Assembly: GCF_013373865.1 (NCBI RefSeq)
Contig: NC_050472.1
Coordinates: forward strand, 13,594,413-13,658,412
Length of the DNA: 64,000 bases
Direction of reading: 5' to 3'
Origin: Monomorium pharaonis
Taxonomy: Eukaryota; Arthropoda; Insecta; Hymenoptera; Formicidae
The notes under the pieces are model-generated. The model was not told where the DNA came from. It worked only from the letters and a program-made list of their open reading frames with translations, and searched no databases. The position numbers and the translations under genes were made by a program. Position 1 is the first letter of the stretch; each line of letters begins with the position of its first letter. Shown piece by piece: positions 1-8,350 of this stretch.

Positions 1-85
1 ATTACATGTTACATTTTACGACATACATTTTTCTCTGTTGCAGTAGTAATACAAAATACTATCTTAAATATTTATTGGTTACATA

Positions 86-195
86 CCCAGCGAGAAACGA
101 TAATGAATTCGACATCAATTCGACGTCGAATGGACATCAAAATGATGATTTCGATGTCGAATCGATGTCGATTCGATGTACTATTTCTCGCTGGG
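86..195. mobile_element. 110-bp MITE with CCCAGCGAGAAA ends, copy 1
   Basis: The ends CCCAGCGAGAAA and TTTCTCGCTGGG are inverted repeats and are flanked by a TA duplication (84-85, 196-197). The interior is built of alternating GACATCGA/TCGATGTC-type motifs. Two relatives lie at 11534-11643 (flanked by AA) and 26714-26854 (flanked by CT). Three copies with three different dinucleotides make a 2-bp target duplication credible and argue against strict TA targeting. Confidence 0.8.
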
Positions 196-219
196 TAGTT
201 GTGGTTAATATAAGATATA

Positions 220-759
220 TTATTTCCGCGAATAACAACTTTGTGTTTGTGACGCACAACCTGAATGAGACATACCACGACCTATAAATTGATTTTTATT
301 TGAAATATAAGGTTGTTGGTGTGTCATATACGTGTTATAATAATTGCGAACTATTTTATCATTTCGTGATAAATTGTTCGAAAAGATATCACGAAATCGA
401 TGAATACCAAAACCACTACACATAAGATGCACAAACATAACACAAAATTGTCCAAACACGTCAGAGGTATTACTTTGAAATTGTTGAGGGTTGTAGAATA
501 AGATTTTGCAGTTTCTTCTAAGCCGTTTGAGATGCTGAGGGATGATGGGTGGTAATCCGTAGCTGTCGAAATAGTGGCCGACGCCGTCTCTGCCGACGTA
601 CATAGCGACCCAGTGTGTTCCGGGTTTTGTGTGATCATCGGTATTAGCAATAATTCCTGCAGGTTTACTCTAAACAGATGGTATTTCATCCGCCGCGTAA
701 ACACCGGCGGTGTCACAAGGAATATTTTGTAAAGCTGCTCGCAGTTGCAAACTATTCAT
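220..759 (-). pseudogene. Polinton cysteine protease (adenain-like), broken
   Basis: This is the Polinton maturation protease, related to the adenovirus C5 protease. The frame opens at an ATG at 759-757 and runs about 180 codons. A His-Trp pair sits in a THW context, followed about 15 residues later by FDSYG, and the likely nucleophile Cys lies in GQFC further on. This is the His...Asp/Ser...Gln-x-x-Cys order expected of the family. An in-frame TAG lies about 30 codons from the start, so the gene is a pseudogene. Its ATG overlaps the TGA of the upstream 216-aa gene in an ATGA arrangement. The known role of such proteases is cleavage of capsid precursors during virion assembly; here it is inferred to be inactive. 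Confidence 0.75.
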
Positions 760-1406
760 AACCGCCAAGAGTTATGTGGAGAATTATTTTCTTCTTCTTC
801 TACTGCTTCTTCTTCTTCTTTAGTATTTTGATGCTTATCACCATGATGCTTATACCATGTCATACAAGATGATGGGGCTGGTAGCGATAATGGTGACGAT
901 GATGTAGAATCCAAAAGACCATAATTTTTAAGCCATTTTCTGATACGTAACGCATTATTTAAAGCACATGTATATTCCCTATTATTTGTTTTACTTTTTA
1001 TGTTATGAATAAGACAAGTTTGTTCTAACTGTGGTAAACGATGAAATGATGGACATTCTTGCTCTTCTTCTAAATTTATAATGTTTCTGCTAGTAATACG
1101 TTGGATAAATGCTGATTTATCAGCGCCTCTAGTGAATATTCGGTTGGTAAGTTGTGTAACAGCTCTCAAATGTCGACATAAGTTTTTATACGGTGTGTCT
1201 CCTTCAAACCACTCAATACCATGGAAATTTTTACTGAGCCAATTGTTTTGAGATTTTGAACGGGCAGACAGTTCAGTAAAAGTATACGGCTGTGCAATGA
1301 TCCAATGAGCGCAATGGGCGGTGTTTACAGAGACAACAGCAACTTCTTTTGGAAAAAAAGATTCTTCAGTATCCTTGAAGCCTTGTATATCGATAACGAT
1401 GTCCAT
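756..1406 (-). CDS. Uncharacterised Polinton-associated protein, possible RNase H fold
   Basis: An open 216-codon frame starts at MDIVIDIQGF and ends in a low-complexity acidic tail with a run of Glu residues. The N-terminal hydrophobic strand followed by DIQGF, then a GIEW block, a G-x-DK-x-AF block and a Cys/His-containing segment (residues about 135-155) recall a 3'-5' exonuclease-like RNase H fold. I cannot align all the catalytic acids, so no activity is claimed. It sits between the capsid fragment and the protease on the same strand, and its stop overlaps the protease start (ATGA). Such compact spacing is typical of virus-like elements. The frame is intact, unlike its neighbours. It could equally be a structural or host-interaction protein. 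Confidence 0.5.
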   Translation of the reverse strand: MDIVIDIQGFKDTEESFFPKEVAVVSVNTAHCAHWIIAQPYTFTELSARSKSQNNWLSKNFHGIEWFEGDTPYKNLCRHLRAVTQLTNRIFTRGADKSAFIQRITSRNIINLEEEQECPSFHRLPQLEQTCLIHNIKSKTNNREYTCALNNALRIRKWLKNYGLLDSTSSSPLSLPAPSSCMTWYKHHGDKHQNTKEEEEAVEEEENNSPHNSWRL

Positions 1407-1474
1407 ATTTTATAATTATAACAGCAGGAAAAGAGAGAATTACTAATAGTTGTAGTAGTAGTAGTGTATATGAC

Positions 1475-1937
1475 AGGACTGTCCCGATTGCGCACATAAG
1501 CGATTGGACACAGTAGTATTTTCCGATTGGACACAGACCCGATTGGACACAGACCCGATTGGACACACCCGATTGCACACGGACCCGATTGCACACGGAC
1601 CCGATTGCACACCGACCCGTTTGCACACGGACCCGATTGCGCACCGACCCGATTGCACACGACCCGTTTGCACACGGACCCGATTGGACACAGACTTGAT
1701 TGGACACAGACCCGATTAGACACAGACTTGATTGGACACAGTCTCGATTGCACACCGTCCCGATCGGACACAGTCCCGATTGGACACGGACCCGATTGGA
1801 CACGACCCGATTGGACACGGACCCGATTGCACACGGACCCGATTGCACACCGACCCGATTGCACACGGACCCAATTGCACACCGACCCGATTGCACACGA
1901 CCCGATTGCGCACCGACTCGATTGCACACGATACAAT
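1475..1937. mobile_element. Foldback-like element A, one-armed remnant
   Basis: The array is built of 16-18 bp monomers of the form CCCGATTGCACACGGA and GATTGGACACAGAC, all in one orientation. The left edge, AGGACTGTCCCGATTG, resembles the terminus shared by elements B-G (GGGAGCGTCCCGTTTG). There is no GC hairpin core, no second arm and no recognisable right terminus. The right edge is fused directly to capsid coding sequence. It is best read as one arm left after deletion. Long open frames across it are artefacts of the repeat. Confidence 0.7.
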
Positions 1938-2592
1938 TCCGATCTCTCGAGCGTACCATTCGTAAGCGCATTTCTACGCCGTTTATCAGAAATCTTTCTT
2001 GATTGAAAACATCACAATGTAGATGGCCCATAAGATCAAGTTTCTTTTTATTACTTGTTAATGAATGTCGTTTTACAAAACCTTGATTTAAATCGTATTC
2101 GGTCATTGCACCACTTGTATCTTCATACCACAATACACTCGTTAAATGCAAGTTTTTTGCAGCAGGACTATAATTAAGCAATGTTTCTATATAAGCTCGG
2201 TAAGCATAAGCGTTGTTTGGGGGTGATACAAGTTTTTTATTTAAAAAAATATCCACTTGATTAAATAACGAGTGCATAAAGTTATTTACAGGCCCTACGA
2301 GATTATCAGTTACATCTGAGGATTTTAAAGCTTCTGTAACAACTTCTGTTTTTTTTTTGTAAACAGTAGGCCTTATTTGAACGCACATATGCAACATTGT
2401 ATGTGGTAAGTCAACGTATTCTTCTCCTTGTCCCGGTACAACAAATTCTATAGGTGAATCATCAGTTAACGATGATATCGGTTTATAGTGTATCCATTGT
2501 GAGTTTTCAATTGTTGCCTGAGTGGGTGGTACGGTGAATAATTCCAATTCTGATTTGAGACATTCATATGAATGAGCATGTAAAAAGGCCAT
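1938..2592 (-). pseudogene. Polinton major capsid protein, N-terminal part only
   Basis: From the ATG at 2592 about 215 codons are open and read as the N-terminal half of the double jelly-roll major capsid protein. Recognisable features are a central hydrophobic strand with HTMLHMCVQI, an NNFMHSLFNQVD block, a Y-x-AYIETLLNY block and the basic MRLRMVRSRD strand. Known Polinton capsid proteins are roughly twice this length. The frame then enters the repeat array of element A and the second half is absent: no capsid-like coding is visible between the array and the next gene at 1406. So this is a 3'-truncated pseudogene. The capsid role is inferred from family resemblance and from the position beside the core-like and minor capsid genes. 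Confidence 0.7.
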
Positions 2593-2619
2593 AGTCGTTG
2601 TTATTTAGCGTCAAATATA

Positions 2620-3640
2620 TTATTGAAAAATATCAACAACAGTTCGATTGTTCCGCGTGTAGCTCTTTTTCTTCTTTGTCTTCTTCTTTTTCTTCTTCTT
2701 CAACGTGTTTGTTCTGTTATGGTAAGTCGCCTTCTTTTTCTTTTGTTGTTTCACGATATGACCGTTGTCACGAGCATTAATTAAATGTCCTATATTTGAT
2801 TTTCTCTTCAGTGTTTTATACCCCAATCCCTCCATAAGAATATCGATTTTCTCTTCGGCTTTCCGTTTCAACTTCTCAGTTGAATCTTTTATACGGGTAT
2901 TAAATGCTTCTTTAAACGGTATATCTCTTTGTATTACATCATGAGCTACACTCATCCTAGAACGAACAACTTCTTTACCGATAGCCTTTGCACCTTTTGA
3001 CAAAAGAGGTAAAACACGACGAAAAAGTCCCCTGAGAAAAGGGAGCGTCCCGTTTGCCCACGTCAATATTGGCCACGGTCCCGATTGGCCACGTCAATAT
3101 TGGCCACGTCAATATTGGCCACGTCATTATTGATCACGATCCCGATTGACCACGGGGTGGATTGGCCACGTCATTATTGGCCACGCGTCATTATTGACCA
3201 CGTCAATATTGGCCACGTCAATATTGGCCACGCGTGATATTGCCCACGTCAATAATGGCCACGTCAATATTGGCCACGCGTCATTATTGCCTACGTCATT
3301 ATTGCCCACGCGTCATTATTGCCCACGTCATTATTGCCCACGTCATTATTGCCCACGCGACATTATTGGCCACGTCATTATTGGCCACGCGTCATTATTG
3401 GCCACGTCATTATTGGCCACGCGTAATTATTGACCACGTCAATATTGCCCACGTCAATAATGGCCACGTCAATATTGGCCACGCGTCAATATTGACCACG
3501 TCATTATTGCCCACGCGTCATTATTGCCTACGTCATTATTGACCACGCGTCACTATTGCCCACGTCATTACTGTATATGGGTTTGCGACTTGGACGGGGT
3601 GGGTGCAAGAGGGGGGGCCGAAGGCCCCCCTTGCACCCCA

Positions 3641-3698
<58 letters not shown>

Positions 3699-4452
3699 CA
3701 TTTCTCTGCACCACATGGGTTTGCAACTTTCCACGCTAAGCAAAAAAATTGATTAATATTGACGTGGGCAATAATGACGCGTGGTCAATAGTGACGTGGG
3801 CAATAATGACGCGTGGGCAATAATGACGTGGTCAATATTGACGCGTGGCCAATATTGACGTGGACATTATTGACGTGAGCAATATCACGCGTGGCCAATA
3901 TTAACGTGGCCAATAATGACGTGGTCAATAATGACGCGTGGCCAATAATGACGTGGCCAATAATGACGCGTGGGCAATAATGACGTGGGCAATAATGACG
4001 CGTGGGCAATAATGACGTGGGCAATAATGACGCGTGGGCAATAATGACGTGAGCAATAATGACGCGTGGCCAATATTGACGTGGCCATTATTGACGTGAG
4101 CAATATCACGCGTGGCCAATATTGACGTGGTCAATATTGACGTGGCCATTATTGACGTGAGCAATATCACGCGTGGCCAATAATGACGTGGCCAATCCAC
4201 CCCGTGGTCAATCGGGATCGTGGTCAATAATGACGTGGCCAATATTGACGTGGTCAAAATTGACGTGGTCGATATTGACGTGGCCAATCGGGACCGTGGC
4301 CAATATTGACGTGGCCAAACGGGTGCCACTCCGAGAAAACTACCAATTCCATGCCCTCGTTGATTCGCTGACCCTACATATATGCGCTCAATACCGTTCT
4401 GTCTACCACCACCACCATATTGAATATCAAAATACTCATCGTAATATGTCAT
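2620..4452 (-). pseudogene. Small basic core-type protein (pX-like), interrupted by element B
   Basis: The N-terminal part (4452-4332) encodes a Gly-rich leader ending in a GHGIGSFL motif. The C-terminal part (3040-2620) continues with a hydrophobic/basic helix (LFRRVLPLLSKGAKAIGKE), a predicted helical segment, and a very Lys-rich tail. The Gly-x-Gly-x-Gly run followed by a GLF-RR amphipathic helix is a recurrent pattern in small structural proteins of Polinton-like viruses and recalls the adenovirus pX/mu core peptides. Element B (3041-4331) sits between the halves. Removing it together with one 8-bp target duplication keeps the frame open, so the gene was intact when B landed. The DNA-condensing or minor capsid role is inferred. 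Confidence 0.65.
3041..4331. mobile_element. Foldback-like element B
   Basis: The termini are GGGAGCGTCCCGTTTG on the left and, read inward from the right, GAGTGGCACCCGTTTG. The flanks are TGAGAAAA (3033-3040) and CGAGAAAA (4332-4339), an 8-bp target duplication with one mismatch. The left arm (to about 3570) repeats CCACGTCATTATTGG and CCACGCGTCATTATTG; the right arm (from about 3755) is the same set inverted, and the order of end variants (CGGTCCCGATTGG next to the end) is mirrored. The centre (about 3575-3745) contains CGACTTGGACGGGGTGGGTG, a perfect GGGGGGCC-GAA-GGCCCCCC hairpin, a (GT)n tract of about 50 bp and GCAAAGCATT. No coding capacity is credible. Architecture and target-site length resemble Drosophila Foldback elements. 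Confidence 0.85.
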
Positions 4453-4477
4453 TTTTTCTTTTTAATGTTTATTTAAT

Positions 4478-5442
4478 CTAATCTAATCTTTTAAAGTGCA
4501 GTGTTACAGTCAATATACCGTATTCAAATGGTATAGGCTGTCCAAATTCATTTCTTATATCAATCTCAATTGCTTGCAAAGAAGTATGGAGTAGTGGTAT
4601 ATATTTGGACGTTGCAAAACTTTTATGTTTGACCGAACCATAAACGTACGATTCTATATCTAAAGATACGGTACGGAGTAATGGTGTTTGCACATCACTT
4701 GTAATGTAAGATTCACATATATCTGTATATACAAACAAGTCGTAGGTAATGCTCTGATTAAACTAGCTGGTCTAGATGCTACCCAAGGTTTTTCATCATC
4801 ACCATACAAAATATGATACCCTCTTTTTTTCATATCCGAATCATATCCAAATATTTGTGTTAATATTGGCGATAATTAGATAGTATGCTTATATTCTCGG
4901 CAATGTTTACAGGAACGTTGTGCTGTAATATAACCGTTTCTATCTAATGTAAAAATTAAATGCTCGCGGGTGACCTCCTTTTGGACACGTAACGATTGGA
5001 CACCGCTCGATTGGACACGCACGATTGGACACGCACGATTGGACACGGCTCGATTGGACACCGCACGATTGGACACCACACGATTGGACACCGCACGATT
5101 GGACACCGCACGATTGGACACCGCATTATTGGACACCGCACGATTGGACACCGCATTATTGGACACCGCACGATTGGACACCGCATTATTGGACACCGCA
5201 TTATTGGACACCGCACGATTGGACACAGCACGATTGGACACCGCATTATTGGACACCGCAGTCTTCTAGTGAATAACATTTATATATCATATGACAGATT
5301 ATCTAAGCTTAGAAATATCTGGCAGAAAAAAGCTTCGATTTGCCAGAAAAAAAATTGAATTTTAAATATCTATATACGTATTTTTAGGAGCATCTCGTTT
5401 TGCGTGGAAAGTTTCAAACCTATGTGGTGCAGAAAATGCTCG

Positions 5443-5483
<41 letters not shown>

Positions 5484-6208
5484 GGGGGTGCAAGAGGGGC
5501 CTTCGGCCCCCCTCCCGCACCCACCCCGTCCAAGTCGCTAACTCATGCAAACTGTATTAGAAATCTGCATACACACACATAAATGTGTGTGTGTGTCCAA
5601 TTGTACGGTGTCCAATAATGCGGTGTCCAATAATGCGGTGTCCAATAATGCGGTGTCCAATCGTGCGGTGTCCAATAATGCGGTGTCCAATAATGCGGTG
5701 TCCAATCGTGCGGTGTCCAATCGTGCAGTGTCCAATAATGCGGTGTCCAATCGTGCGGTGTTCAATCGTGCGGTGTCCAATCGTGCGGTGTCCAATCGTG
5801 CGTGTCCAATCGTGCGTGTCCAATCGAGCGGTGTCCAATCGTTACGTGTCCAAACGGGATACTCCCAATGCTCGCTCAACGATGTTCCATTCACTGTTGT
5901 AATAAAATCATCAATTGTCTGATAGAAACCCCGTGGTACAATGTGGTGTTCTACAAATATATTTAGCTTTTCTTCTACACCCCTCAATGTATCAAGCATC
6001 TGTGGTTCGATGATATAGTTTCTTCTTACTATTGTTTTTTCATCTTCAGGAAGATGAAGAAATGTCATAGGCATTTGAATATCAGTTAAAAAAATACCCC
6101 ATTCACCTTGTAAACGTAATTGTTGTAGTAATCGTGTAATTAAATGTGTCGTTGTGTTATCCGGAAAATATGAGATACTGCTGTTGCTAGGCAAAACTAC
6201 TTTAAAAA
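4478..6208 (-). pseudogene. Polinton minor capsid (penton-like) protein, interrupted by element C
   Basis: The N-terminal segment (about 6208-5867) contains LPSNSS, a Phe-Pro-Asp-Asn-Thr block, and a GEW-x-x-x-L strand. This is the pattern that opens single jelly-roll minor capsid proteins of Polintons. The C-terminal segment (4738-4478) ends with an FGQPIPFEYG turn and a TVTLHFKR strand, which closes the same family. Between them are element C (4968-5866) and a short region (4740-4880) where the frame shifts. No ATG precedes the LPSNSS block: the expected position reads ATA. The stop of the integrase is at 6209, so the two genes nearly abut. Removing C with one copy of its target duplication leaves the frame open at that point. 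The penton role is inferred from family resemblance. Confidence 0.7.
4968..5866. mobile_element. Foldback-like element C
   Basis: The monomer is about 15 bp (CGATTGGACACCGCA and the variant ATTATTGGACACCGC). The left arm spans 4968-5270; the same monomers lie inverted at about 5597-5866. The first units from both ends follow the same order of variants (GTAAC, CGCTC, GCAC, GCAC). The centre (about 5395-5540) is in reverse orientation relative to B and holds GGGGGCC-GAA-GGCCCC, a (CA)n tract and the GTCCAAGTCGC block. It is flanked by AATGCTCGC at 4959-4967 and 5867-5875, an 8- or 9-bp target duplication depending on where the right end is set. It interrupts the minor capsid gene. Confidence 0.85.
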
Positions 6209-7292
6209 TTATCCCTCCTTTTTTTTCAAATCGTTAGGCTTTATCCACCTATTAAAACTTTCTGGAAAACCACGCCAGCTAACGAAGATACGTCTTGTAC
6301 GGCCTCGACCTTTATGGCGAATTATTCTTTCAATCCTAAGATCTGTCTTTGCACAATCTCGTTGAACTCTGGTCAATTCTTCTTCGTAAAAGACGCCGTC
6401 GATGTCTTCACCTTAAAGGTCACGTAAAAAGTAGACGGTGGCTGTGGTTGTATGGATATACGTATTATAAGAAAAATTTCTTTACTCCAGCCACCTTCAT
6501 AACCTTTCGCAAATGCAGCTTTGCTACTACTGATTCGCACAAGATTACCGACCTTGTATTTAGGAATACGAGTACGTTTACAAGCATATTTATGCAAGAG
6601 ATTTGCTCGAGCAATTCGAACATTATTCAATGTTACATCTTGGGGGGCCATTTTAATAGCGCTGTGGTATGAGCAATTATACGCATCAACAATATTTTGC
6701 AGTACATCAATATATCGTTTATTTTTTGTGTAGGTAAAATATCTCCATATACGTTCTTTTAACGTTCTGTTAAATCGTTCGACAACTGCTGCTTTCACAT
6801 CTGGATTACGAACTACTCGAAAACCAATTTTTGCATTTTTCAAGTAAATCTGTGTGGCTGCCCCTACAAATTCTTTACCTCGATCAGTTTGTAGAACAAT
6901 AGGACGTCTACCATTACTGCGTGATAGTATATGTGCTAAGCCTTTTGCAACACCAACACTTGTTTTATCCCGCAGTTTTTCAACCCAAACAAATTTACTT
7001 AAAGCGTCAATAACGACCAGTAAATATGCATAATTGTTATTATAATTTTTAATTGCTCGTAGATCTACGATATCTGCCTCCCACAAATTCTCAATATTAT
7101 ATAAATTGTAAAAACGTCGCGGGTATATCGACGTCGTAAAGGCTTGTGTAACGTATATGCATCTTGATTCTCCAACCATGCAATTGTTTTGTCTTTGGAA
7201 ATTGTTTTATTTGTTTCGCGTAATAATTTCGGCGCTCCAGAAAAAGAGGCCTTATTAGAAAGGTTGTAATAGATTTTTTCCAATCTCTTCAT
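6209..7292 (-). pseudogene. Polinton integrase (DDE core plus chromodomain), frameshifted
   Basis: This retroviral-type integrase would insert the linear element into host DNA. The N-terminal part (7292 to about 7115) reads MKRLEKIYYN onward with a zinc-binding-like region that is hard to judge. A frameshift near 7115 leads into the catalytic core, which shows WEADIVDL (first Asp), LQTDRGKEF (second Asp) and VVERFNRTLKER (Glu), the D,D-35-E set. A second frameshift near 6440 leads to a chromodomain-like C-terminus containing RIIRHKGRGR and WRGFPESFNRWI, with the stop at 6211-6209. Chromodomains on Polinton integrases are thought to guide insertion to chromatin. Two frameshifts make this a pseudogene. 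Confidence 0.85.
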
Positions 7293-7301
7293 ACTTTAGT
7301 T

Positions 7302-7570
7302 TTATTTTTTCTTTTTTTTATTTAAAGGGGTTAAACTTTCCCAATTATTCTTATTAGTATAACGCTCGTAGACGTCGGCATCATCCGTGAAAAACTCACT
7401 CGAGTCAGATGTCTGACGTACTCTTCCACCAGCATCCAACGATACAATGTTAGGTATTTGAAGCGTATGACTGTCGGTGCTCAAATCATTTGACCAAAAA
7501 TTTTGGTTTCCTATAAATTCACGGGGTATCTTTACACTACGCAGGAGTGATGCAAAATGATATCTTCCGA
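7302..7570 (-). CDS. Unidentified C-terminal coding fragment
   Basis: About 80 codons are open from the edge of element D to a stop at 7302. They include KIPREFIGNQNFW, an acidic FFTDDADVYERY segment and a Lys-rich end. The frame differs from that of the polymerase on the far side of element D, so it is not clearly the polymerase tail. It may be the end of a small Polinton gene whose start was lost where D now sits. No family is recognised. Confidence 0.35.
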
Positions 7571-8350
7571 GGGAACGTCCCAGATGCGCACAGTAATAAA
7601 CGGACACAGCAAGCTGAGTGAAACGGACACAGTAACAAACGGACACAGACCAAACGGACACAGTAATAAACGGACACAGTAACAAACGGACACAGTAACA
7701 AACGGACACAGACCAAATGCGCACAGAGCGAAACGGACACAGTGCGAAACGGACACAGTAACAAACGGACACAGACCAAATACGCACAGAGCGAAACGGA
7801 CACAGTGCGAAACGGACACAGACCAAATGCGCACGGACCAAATGCACACGGACCAAATGCGCACACTGCACATGCGCACACTGCACGTGCGCACGGACCA
7901 AATGCAATCTATGTACATTGCAAGCAGAGTAAAGTCCACATAGGTTAGCGACTTGGACGGGGTGGGTGCGGGAGGGGGGCCGAAGGCCCCCCTTGCACCC
8001 CCCCGTGTGTGTGTGTATGTGTGTGTGCGTGCAAAGCATTCACTGCATCACATGGGTTTGCGACTTTCCGTGTATGCATTTGGTCTGTGCGCATGTGCAG
8101 TGTGCGCATTTGGTCTGTGTCCGTTTCGCACTGTGTCCGTTTCGCTCTGTGCGCATTTGGTCTGTGTTCGTTTCGCACTGTGTCCGTTTCGCTCTGTGCG
8201 CATTTGGTCTGTGTCCGTTTGTTACTGTGTCCGTTTCGCACTGTATCCGTTTGTTACTGTGTCCGTTTCGCACTGTGTCCGTTTATTACTGTGTCCGTTT
8301 CACTCAGCTTGCTGTGTCCGTTTATTACTGTGCGCATCTGGGACGCTCCC
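7571..8350. mobile_element. Foldback-like element D
   Basis: The ends read GGGAACGTCCCAGATGCGCA on the left and, inward from the right, GGGAGCGTCCCAGATGCGCA. The terminal match continues for over 50 bp through CACAGCAAGCTGAGTGAAAC. The arms repeat AAACGGACACAGTAAC and the longer variant ACCAAATGCGCACAGAGCG. The centre (about 7945-8085) holds the CGACTTGGACGGGG block, the GGGGGGCC-GAA-GGCCCCCC hairpin, a (GT)n tract and GCAAAGCATTCACTGC. No target duplication is visible (flanks TCTTCCGA and TCAGATCC), unlike B, C, E and F, so the copy may be a recombinant or have an adjoining deletion. Confidence 0.8.

Noticed and set aside
1325..2006. Long open frames with repeated 5-mers such as DTDPIGHRPDWT on both strands
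   Set aside because: They are translations of the 15-18 bp monomers of element A, open in several frames at once; no gene is implied. The same applies to frames in B, C, D, E, F and G.
3600..3640. GC hairpin as a bacterial rho-independent terminator
   Set aside because: The stem is perfect but there is no U-run and the surroundings are insect transposon DNA.
4968..5866. Possible CRISPR array
   Set aside because: Units are contiguous with no unique spacers, the arms are inverted around a centre, and the context is eukaryotic.
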